A stretch of DNA of 64,000 bases from Xanthomonas hortorum pv. cynarae. Its GTDB lineage: Bacteria; Pseudomonadota; Gammaproteobacteria; Xanthomonadales; Xanthomonadaceae. A program made the position numbers and the translations under genes. The DNA lies in assembly GCF_002939985.1 (NCBI RefSeq), contig NZ_MDFM01000007.1:88729-152728 (forward strand). Direction: 5' to 3'. Below are positions 58,539-64,000 of this stretch, piece after piece (within the stretch, counting starts at the first letter, position 1; each line of letters opens with the position of its first letter). Below the pieces are notes generated by a model that was given only the letters and a program-made list of their open reading frames with translations, searched no databases and was not told where the DNA came from.

Positions 58539-58760
58539 ATGGACAACGCTGCCGCCCTCGCCCAACTCCGCGCACTTACCGCCCGCGTGGAGGCGTTGGT
58601 CGAGCGCACCCAACGGTTGACCGACGAGAACCGCAGCCTGCGTCATCAGCAGGAGCAGTTGATCGGCGAGCGTGCGCAGTTGTTGACCAAGAACGAACAG
58701 GCGCGCTCGCGCGTGGAAGCGATGATCGTGCGCTTGAAGTCTCTGGAGCAACACACGTGA
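58539..58760 (+). CDS. Small coiled-coil protein (TIGR02449-like), upstream of zapA
   Basis: A 73-residue protein starting at the ATG at 58539. It is almost wholly a predicted coiled coil, with heptad leucines (LAQLRALTARVEALVERTQR, then LTDENRSLRHQQEQLIG). Composition and position before zapA match the ZapB-like TIGR02449 family in gammaproteobacteria. It overlaps the zapA start by 4 bp, so a linked role in Z-ring organisation is likely (inference). Confidence 0.85.
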   Translation: MDNAAALAQLRALTARVEALVERTQRLTDENRSLRHQQEQLIGERAQLLTKNEQARSRVEAMIVRLKSLEQHT

Positions 58761-59056
58761 GCAACAACGAGCCGGTCAGCGTGCGTATTCTGGATCGTGA
58801 ATACACGGTTGGCGTCACCGCAGACGAACGCGAGGGTCTCACTGCTGCGGCACGCCTGCTGGATCTGCGCATGCGCGAGATCCGTGGCAGCAATCGCATG
58901 GCGGCGGTGGATCGCGTTGCAGTGCTGGCCGCGCTCAATCTGGCGCACGAACTGCAGCAACTGCGCGAACAGCAAGCGCTCTACGAGCGTGAGTTGGCGA
59001 ACACACTGGACAACTTGAATCGTCGTCTCGACAGCGTGGCCGACACACCGCGTTGA
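58757..59056 (+). CDS. zapA: Cell division protein ZapA
   Basis: A 99-residue FtsZ-associated protein that bundles protofilaments at the Z-ring. It starts at GTG 58757, overlapping the previous stop (GTGA). The N-terminal globular domain reads VSVRILDREYTVGVTADERE with RMREIRGSNRMAAVDRVAVL. The C-terminal half is a coiled coil (HELQQLREQQALYERELANT). It is followed by 6S RNA, the conserved zapA-ssrS-fau arrangement of gammaproteobacteria. Confidence 0.95.
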   Translation: MSNNEPVSVRILDREYTVGVTADEREGLTAAARLLDLRMREIRGSNRMAAVDRVAVLAALNLAHELQQLREQQALYERELANTLDNLNRRLDSVADTPR

Positions 59057-59152
59057 GTGCAATTCGCACTGTCGTCGCAAATATGAATTTTCAATCGTGC
59101 CGGCCGACGAATGGGCTAGCCATCGCGCAGCAGAGGTCTATACTTCACCTGC

Positions 59153-59337
59153 GTTCTCTGCTGTAAACGACAGCGTGCAAAACATTCGCCTTGTCCCTTA
59201 ATTACGACCACGGGGGCGCGACGAAGCCGGGAGTGCAAGTCCGCCTTGTAGCGGGAAGCCCGATGGCCTCACAGCGTCCCCACTTGAACCCCGGGTTCAA
59301 GGTCGTTTCGCCCGCATCGTTCATGGCGGAGAATGCA
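59153..59337 (+). ncRNA. ssrS: 6S RNA
   Basis: This regulatory RNA mimics an open promoter and sequesters sigma70 RNA polymerase in stationary phase. Three lines support it. The site is exactly between zapA and the 5-formyl-THF cyclo-ligase gene. The 5' end TTCTCTG pairs with the 3' end CGGAGAA to close the rod. The 3' half carries the diagnostic hairpin TTGAACCCCGGGTTCAAG. Length near 185 nt is standard. A -10 element TATACT at 59139-59144 places transcription start near 59152; no clear -35 is seen. A terminator follows within 10 bp. Ends are accurate to a few bases. Confidence 0.93.
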
Positions 59338-59342
59338 AATCT

Positions 59343-59373
59343 GAAACGGCGCCTTCGGGCGTCGTTTCTTTTT
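59343..59373 (+). terminator. Intrinsic terminator after 6S RNA
   Basis: GAAACGGCGCC-TTCG-GGCGTCGTTTC with one G-T wobble, followed by TTTTT. In relatives the fau gene can also be transcribed by read-through from this RNA. Confidence 0.9.
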
Positions 59374-59417
59374 GTGCGTCTGAAACAATGCGTCATCCCT
59401 TCCGCCATGAGACACCC

Positions 59418-60008
59418 ATGACCGACGACCGAGACGCATTGCGCCAGCAGTTGCGTGCGCTGCGCCGCAGCCTGCCGGCGACACAACGATTGGCTGCCGC
59501 CGATGCGCTGGCCGAACGCCTGCTGGCGCTGCCGTTCGCGCCGCAGACCGGTGCCGTGGCCGGGTATTGGGCGATGGATGGCGAAATTGCGCTGCACCGG
59601 TGGCAACTGAGCCTGCCGGCCGGCGTGCGCTATTGCCTGCCGGTACTGGACGGCCGCGTGCTGCGCTTCGCGCCGTGGCGGCCGGGCCAGGGGCTGGTCA
59701 GCAACCGCTACGGCATTCCCGAGCCGGACGTGGAGCGCGCCGAGCTGCTTGCACCCGAGGAAATGGCATTGGTGATCACGCCGCTGACCGGCTTCGATGC
59801 GCAGTGCCGGCGGCTAGGCATGGGAGGCGGCTGGTATGATCGCAGCTTCGCGTTCCGGCATCGCCAGGCGCCGCCGCCCTGGCTGGTCGGCGTCGGCTTC
59901 GCTGCACAACAGGTTCCCGCCTTGCCCGCCGAATCGTGGGACGTGGCGGTGGATGCTGTCTGCACCGAACGCGCCACCTTCCTGAAAAACGACACCGTGT
60001 CCGTATGA
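59418..60008 (+). CDS. fau: 5-formyltetrahydrofolate cyclo-ligase
   Basis: A 196-residue enzyme (5,10-methenyl-THF synthetase) that recycles 5-formyl-THF using ATP. The ATG at 59418 starts MTDDRDALRQQLRALRRSLP. Family segments are the N-terminal basic helix, GAVAGYWAMDGEIALHRW, VITPLTGFDAQCRRLGMGGG and the signature GMGGGWYDRSF. The ATGA overlap with the EVE-domain gene indicates co-transcription. Confidence 0.94.
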   Translation: MTDDRDALRQQLRALRRSLPATQRLAAADALAERLLALPFAPQTGAVAGYWAMDGEIALHRWQLSLPAGVRYCLPVLDGRVLRFAPWRPGQGLVSNRYGIPEPDVERAELLAPEEMALVITPLTGFDAQCRRLGMGGGWYDRSFAFRHRQAPPPWLVGVGFAAQQVPALPAESWDVAVDAVCTERATFLKNDTVSV

Positions 60009-60475
60009 CTGCCCGCAAGCGCTATTGGTTGATGAAGTCCGAGCCGGACACGTTTTCCATCGATGATCTGGAGCGTGTCGGCACCGAGCCGTGGAACGGC
60101 GTGCGCAATTACCAGGCGCGCAATTTCATGCGCGACGGCATGCATGTGGGCGATGGGGTGTTTTTCTACCACTCCAACTGCAAGGTGCCGGGCATTGTTG
60201 GCATCGCCAAGGTCGCCAGCGCGGCGTACCCGGACGACACCCAGTTCGACCCCAAGTCCGATTACCACGACCCCAAGGCCAGCCGCGAAGACCCGCGCTG
60301 GATGCTGGTGGACGTGTCCTTCGAGCGCAAACTCAAACGCACGATTGCGCTGGACGAAATCAAGCAGCAAGCCGATGCGCTGGGCGAAGGCTTCCCCTTG
60401 ATCGCCCGCGGCAACCGCCTGTCGATCCTGCCGGTGACTGCCGCGCAGTGGAAGCTGCTGCTGGCGATGGAGTAG
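60005..60475 (+). CDS. EVE domain protein
   Basis: A 156-residue single-domain protein with the EVE pattern ([18 protein letters not shown], then [20 protein letters not shown] and [18 protein letters not shown]). EVE/PUA-like domains read modified bases; bacterial single-domain proteins of this type are related to the eukaryotic THYN1. The start overlaps the previous stop by 4 bp. The ligand is unknown here. Confidence 0.92.
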   Translation: MTARKRYWLMKSEPDTFSIDDLERVGTEPWNGVRNYQARNFMRDGMHVGDGVFFYHSNCKVPGIVGIAKVASAAYPDDTQFDPKSDYHDPKASREDPRWMLVDVSFERKLKRTIALDEIKQQADALGEGFPLIARGNRLSILPVTAAQWKLLLAME

Positions 60476-60568
60476 CCGGGAGTAGAGATTCGGGATTTGA
60501 GATTTGCAAATCCCGGCTCAGCCCAGCCGCTCTCGCGATTCCCCAATCCCGATTCCCCAATCCCGAGC
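60476..60568. repeat. GGGATTC-arm inverted repeat element (locus 5)
   Basis: Left arm 60478-60520: CGGGAGTAGAGATTCGGGAT, then TTGAGATTTGCAAATCCCGG. Right arm about 60534-60566: CGATTCCCCAATCCCGATTC, then CCCAATCCCGAG. It fills the gap between the EVE gene and rpiA. Confidence 0.75.
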
Positions 60569-60576
60569 TCTTACCC

Positions 60577-61224
60577 ATGTCCGAAGCAAAACGCCTGGCT
60601 GCCGAAAAAGCGATCGATTACGTGGAAGACGGCATGATCGTCGGCGTGGGCACCGGCTCGACGGTGGCCTACTTCATCGACGCCTTGGGCCGCATCAGCC
60701 ATCGCATCAAGGGTGCGGTGTCCAGCTCCGAGCAGAGCAGCGCGCAGCTCAAGCGCCACGGTATCGAGGTGCTGGATCTCAATCACACCGGCAACCTGTC
60801 GCTGTATGTGGACGGCGCCGACGAGTGCGACCCGAACCGCTGCCTGATCAAGGGCGGCGGCGCGGCGTTGACGCGCGAGAAGATCATCGCCGAGGCCAGC
60901 GAGCGCTTCATCTGCATCATCGACCCGAGCAAGCAGGTGCCGGTGCTGGGCACCTTCCCGTTGCCGGTGGAAGTGATTCCGATGGCGCGCAGTTTGGTGG
61001 CCCGTCAGATCCTGGCGCTCACCGGTGGCCAGCCGGTGTGGCGCGATAACGTGATCACCGACAACGGCAATGTGGTGCTGGACGTGCACAACCTGCAGAT
61101 CACCGACCCGGTGGCACTGGAGCGCAGTTTGAACCAAATTCCCGGCGTGGTCTGCGTGGGCCTGTTCGCGCGTCGCCCGGCCGATGTGGTGATCGTCGGT
61201 GGCGAACCGCCGCGCGTGATCTGA
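60577..61224 (+). CDS. rpiA: Ribose-5-phosphate isomerase A
   Basis: A 215-residue enzyme interconverting ribose 5-phosphate and ribulose 5-phosphate in the pentose phosphate pathway. The ATG at 60577 starts [20 protein letters not shown]. Motifs are [16 protein letters not shown] (phosphate loop), [20 protein letters not shown] (catalytic Asp/Lys region) and [14 protein letters not shown]. Works with transketolase, encoded about 40 kb away in this window. Confidence 0.97.
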   Translation: MSEAKRLAAEKAIDYVEDGMIVGVGTGSTVAYFIDALGRISHRIKGAVSSSEQSSAQLKRHGIEVLDLNHTGNLSLYVDGADECDPNRCLIKGGGAALTREKIIAEASERFICIIDPSKQVPVLGTFPLPVEVIPMARSLVARQILALTGGQPVWRDNVITDNGNVVLDVHNLQITDPVALERSLNQIPGVVCVGLFARRPADVVIVGGEPPRVI

Positions 61225-61390
61225 ACGATGACGCGCGTGCGTTGGAACGCGCGTTTCCGGCCTGCGTTGCGACGCGGCTGCGGGCCGGCCACCTACTGCA
61301 CGCAATGACCGGCCCAACCCACCACGCCGGCTTGACGCACGCGGCCGCTTGGCAGAAGGTGCGCCATCCCCCGCCACGCTGGTACGCCGC

Positions 61391-61840
61391 ATGCGCCATT
61401 TTCGCTTTCTCGCCCTCGCCTGCCTGATCCTGCTCAGCGGCTGCGCCAGCGCCGGTAGCGCGTGGGTGGAACTGGCCGGCACGCGTTACCAGGTGGAACT
61501 GGCGCAGAACGATGCCGACCGCGCCAAGGGGCTGATGTTCCGCGATGCCATGGCCGACAATCACGGCATGCTGTTCATCCACGACCGCCAGGAGCCGCTG
61601 GCGTACTGGATGAAGAACACCAAGATCGCGCTGGATATCCTGTATTTCGACGATGCGCGCCGGCTGGTGTCGCAGCAGCGCGACGTACCGCCGTGTTCGG
61701 CCGGCGATGCCTGCCCGCCCTACCCCAGCAAGCAGCCCGCCCGTTACGTGCTGGAGCTCAATGCCGGCCAGGCCGCCAAGCTCAATTTACAGGACGGCGC
61801 CACGCTGAACTTCAGCCCGGACATCCCGAAGCTCAAGTAA
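61391..61840 (+). CDS. DUF192 lipoprotein
   Basis: A 149-residue lipoprotein. The ATG at 61391 begins MRHFRFLALACLILLSGCAS with lipobox LSGC (cysteine 18). The DUF192 domain reads VELAQNDADRAKGLMFRDAM, then NHGMLFIHDRQEPLAYWMKN and TKIALDILYFD. A CxxxxxC-like pair (CSAGDAC) is inserted. The family is structurally known but functionally undefined. Confidence 0.88.
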   Translation: MRHFRFLALACLILLSGCASAGSAWVELAGTRYQVELAQNDADRAKGLMFRDAMADNHGMLFIHDRQEPLAYWMKNTKIALDILYFDDARRLVSQQRDVPPCSAGDACPPYPSKQPARYVLELNAGQAAKLNLQDGATLNFSPDIPKLK

Positions 61841-61880
61841 ATCTCACACCACAGGCCATTCCTGTCAGGAAGTACCGGAC

Positions 61881-62762
61881 TTGAACCACGCGCCGCTTGC
61901 CGACACTCTTGGCAGCATGGTCGACATGCTCCCACTTCCCCATTGGACCGCGCTCGCCAGCCTGGACGACGAAGCGGTGCCGTTGATGTCCACCGCGCTG
62001 CTGATCGCACGCGACGAGTATCCGCAGCTGGATGCCGAGCTGTACGACACGCTGGTGCAGAGCCACGTGGAGCATCTGCGCCGTGAGGTGGAGGCGATCG
62101 ATCTGTGGCCGTTGAAGATGGCGGCGGTCAATCGCTATCTGTTCGACGAGCTAGGGTACTCGGGCAATCACGACGAGTATTACGACCCGCGCAACAGCTA
62201 CCTCAATCAGGTCTTCGAGCGCCGGTTGGGCAACCCGATCTCGCTGGCGATGGTGCAGATCGAGGTCGCGCGCCGGCTGGGCATTCCGCTGGCGGGGGTG
62301 TCGTTTCCCGGGCATTTTCTGGTGCGTTTGCCGGTGGACGATGGCGTGCTGGTGATGGACCCGTTCAACGGCGGCCGCCCGCTGGGTGTGGACGAGTTGC
62401 GCGAGCGTGCGCGTCCGCATCTGGGTGGCGAGGTTCCCGACGACCGCGCCCTGGCGCAGATTCTCGACCCGGCGCCGCACCGCGCGATCCTGATCCGCAT
62501 CCTGCGCAATCTGCACGGCGTCTACGCCGATGCCGAGCACTGGGACCGCGCCGCGCGCAGCGCCGACCGCATCCTGAAGCTGGTGCCGGACCAGCCCGAA
62601 GCGCTGCGCGACCGCGGCATGGCCTATCTGCATCTGGGCCACCGCAACGGCGCCCGCCACGATCTGTCGCGCTATCTGGTGCTCAATCCCGGCGCGCAGG
62701 ATGCGGGCAATCTGCATGAGCATCTGGTCGAGCTGAACGGTCAGCGCGCGCACGCGCACTGA
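61881..62762 (+). CDS. SirB1-like transglutaminase-fold protein with TPR tail
   Basis: A 293-residue cytoplasmic protein if started at TTG 61881; the ATG at 61917 is the alternative. The SirB1/transglutaminase-like domain has FDELGYSGNHDEYYDPRNSY, then LNQVFERRLGNPISLAMVQI and GIPLAGVSFPGHFLVRLP, with the catalytic-type cysteine absent. A TPR-like C-terminal part follows (DAEHWDRAARSADRILKLVP). Function is not established. Confidence 0.85.
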   Translation: MNHAPLADTLGSMVDMLPLPHWTALASLDDEAVPLMSTALLIARDEYPQLDAELYDTLVQSHVEHLRREVEAIDLWPLKMAAVNRYLFDELGYSGNHDEYYDPRNSYLNQVFERRLGNPISLAMVQIEVARRLGIPLAGVSFPGHFLVRLPVDDGVLVMDPFNGGRPLGVDELRERARPHLGGEVPDDRALAQILDPAPHRAILIRILRNLHGVYADAEHWDRAARSADRILKLVPDQPEALRDRGMAYLHLGHRNGARHDLSRYLVLNPGAQDAGNLHEHLVELNGQRAHAH

Positions 62763-62859
62763 AATCACCACCAGCTGTGCGTTCGTCGGCGTCACGCGAG
62801 CGGGCGCAGGCGAGGTTCTGGCGACAAAAACGCAGTCACTCAACTGCGCTGCAAGTGCC

Positions 62860-63051
62860 TCAGTCGATCTCGATCATCTCGAAGTCGTCCTTGGTCACGC
62901 CGCAATCGGGGCAGGTCCAGGTCTCCGGGACGTCTTGCCAGCTGGTGCCCGGGGCAATGCCTTCTTCGGGGATGCCGTCGGCCTCGTGGTAGAGAAACCC
63001 GCAGACGACGCACATCCAGGTGCGGTAGGTGGTCGTGGATGTCTCGCTCAT
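62860..63051 (-). CDS. Rubredoxin
   Basis: A 63-residue electron-transfer protein with one iron bound by four cysteines: CVVCG near residue 14 and CPDCG near residue 47. The linking sequence ([20 protein letters not shown]) and the tryptophan in ETWTCP are typical. The ATG at 63051 gives [20 protein letters not shown]. Convergent with the SirB1-like gene and divergent from thiE. Confidence 0.95.
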   Translation of the reverse strand: MSETSTTTYRTWMCVVCGFLYHEADGIPEEGIAPGTSWQDVPETWTCPDCGVTKDDFEMIEID

Positions 63052-63122
63052 CGGATAATCGCGGTCACGCAACGGTGGGACTGCATTGTCCCATCCCACC
63101 CACCGCTTCCGGAAGCGCTGCC

Positions 63123-63746
63123 ATGCCCGACCTGCACAACGCCCGCGGCGTCTACCTGATCACTCCAGACGAGCCCGACACTGCGCGCCTGCTCGCGCGT
63201 ACGCGACCGCTGCTGCCTGTCGTCACCTGGCTGCAGTACCGCAACAAGCAGGCCACCGCGCCGCTACGATTGGAACAGGCCAGCGCGCTGCGCGAGGCCT
63301 GCGCTGCGCACGGTGTGCCGTTGATCATCAACGACGATGCGCAACTGGCGTTGCAGGTGGGCGCGCAGGGCGTGCACCTGGGCGAAGACGATGGCGAGGT
63401 GGCGGCGGCACGCGCGCTGTTGGGCGCGCAGGCCATCATCGGGGTGTCGTGCTACGACGAGATCGCGCGTGCGCAGGCGGCGGTGGCGGCCGGTGCGAGC
63501 TATGTGGCCTTCGGTGCGTTCTTCCCGACCACGACCAAGGTGACGACACGTCGCGCCTCGCCTGCGCTGTTGCAGCAGGCCGCTGCGCTGGGAGTGCCAC
63601 GCGTGGCGATCGGCGGCATCGCGGCTGCGCAGGTGCCGGAGTTGGTAGCAGCGGGTGCCGAGTTGATTGCGGTGGTCAGTGGCGTATACGCCGCGCCGGA
63701 TCCGGTCGCAGCAGTGCAGGCATATCGGGCCGGGTTTGCGCAGTAG
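63123..63746 (+). CDS. thiE: Thiamine-phosphate synthase
   Basis: A 207-residue enzyme that joins the pyrimidine and thiazole halves of thiamine. The ATG at 63123 gives [23 protein letters not shown]-barrel motifs are [51 protein letters not shown] and [20 protein letters not shown]. No TPP riboswitch was recognised in the short upstream gap. Confidence 0.95.
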   Translation: MPDLHNARGVYLITPDEPDTARLLARTRPLLPVVTWLQYRNKQATAPLRLEQASALREACAAHGVPLIINDDAQLALQVGAQGVHLGEDDGEVAAARALLGAQAIIGVSCYDEIARAQAAVAAGASYVAFGAFFPTTTKVTTRRASPALLQQAAALGVPRVAIGGIAAAQVPELVAAGAELIAVVSGVYAAPDPVAAVQAYRAGFAQ

Positions 63747-63857
63747 CGCTGCTGGCAGACGACAGAGTTGCCGGCGACACGTGCTGTCCAAGACGCAAGA
63801 CCATCAGGATTTCGAGTCGTAGCGATGTTTGATGCAGTCGGAAGCTCAGGTCAAAAG

Positions 63858-63994
63858 CTTGGTTGGTCGAGGGCGCGGTGCCCTCACCGCTCGCGGGACA
63901 CGCCGCAAGTACGTCCCTGTAGGCTCGGTGGCGGCATCCATGCCGCCACACGGTCCCGCAATCGGTAAGGACACCGCACCAGAGAGTTTGCAGA
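63858..63994 (+). repeat. Palindromic intergenic repeat, copy C
   Basis: Same architecture and orientation as copy A, 112 bp after the thiE stop. The outer stem CCTCACCGCT/ATCGGTAAGG has two mismatches of ten, and the inner hairpin GGCGGCATCCATGCCGCC is perfect. It touches the right edge of the window. Confidence 0.88.
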
Positions 63995-64000
63995 CGGCTT

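Noticed and set aside
63039..63123. Possible TPP riboswitch upstream of thiE
   Set aside because: The gap to the divergent rubredoxin gene is only about 70 bp and no CTGAGA-type thi-box core was seen.

Overview
The window is one chromosomal segment of a high-GC gammaproteobacterium, most likely Xanthomonas or a close relative. Three things suggest this: the gene content (two TonB-dependent receptors, a pilMNOPQ locus beside a class A penicillin-binding protein, a Bat operon, and the gmk-rpoZ-spoT-ridA-recG order), the strong GC bias at third codon positions, and intergenic repeats of a type I associate with xanthomonads. The species cannot be fixed from sequence alone. No phage, insertion sequence, CRISPR array, rRNA or tRNA was seen. 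Most of the window is ordinary core genome, and the unusual material sits mainly between genes.

Left part (1-22 kb): a gene cut by the window edge; a compact molybdate transporter (modABC, with a ModC that lacks the usual C-terminal domain); a BlaI/BlaR1-like regulatory pair whose M56 protease carries a TonB-like C-terminal domain, followed by a TonB-like lipoprotein gene broken by a 23-bp tandem repeat; an acetyl-CoA hydrolase/transferase divergent from the BlaI gene across two putative operators; a secreted phosphoinositide-type phospholipase C followed by a TonB-dependent receptor; two cell-wall enzymes (L,D-transpeptidase and M23 peptidase); a divergent LysR/short-chain dehydrogenase pair; a siderophore receptor with a good Fur box; transketolase; and a dicarboxylate/amino-acid symporter.

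Middle part (22-41 kb): a six-gene Bat operon (moxR, DUF58, DUF4381, batA, a batB-batC fusion, batD), then pilQ-P-O-N-M, which build the type IV pilus secretin and its inner-membrane alignment complex, divergent from mrcA (PBP1A). The 3' third of pilQ and the DNA beyond it look AT-richer than their surroundings. Then come a conserved hypothetical gene, citrate synthase, a zinc-independent ribosomal protein L31 and a nucleoside hydrolase.

Right part (41-64 kb): recG, ridA, spoT, rpoZ, gmk and yicC on the minus strand; rph, a glyoxalase-fold gene, rdgB and hemW as a tightly overlapping plus-strand operon; a DUF1631 gene overlapping a PilZ gene, which suggests a cyclic-di-GMP response; two Xaa-Pro peptidases flanking a small AT-rich orphan gene; and the conserved block pepP-ygfB-(coiled coil)-zapA-6S RNA-5-formyl-THF cyclo-ligase, followed by an EVE protein, rpiA, a DUF192 lipoprotein, a SirB1-like protein, rubredoxin and thiE.

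Two intergenic repeat families stand out. One (three copies) is about 110-135 bp, folds as a two-level hairpin, and its copies differ in ways that keep the stems paired. The other (five loci) is built of GGGATTCGGGATTGG-like arms, usually as inverted pairs.
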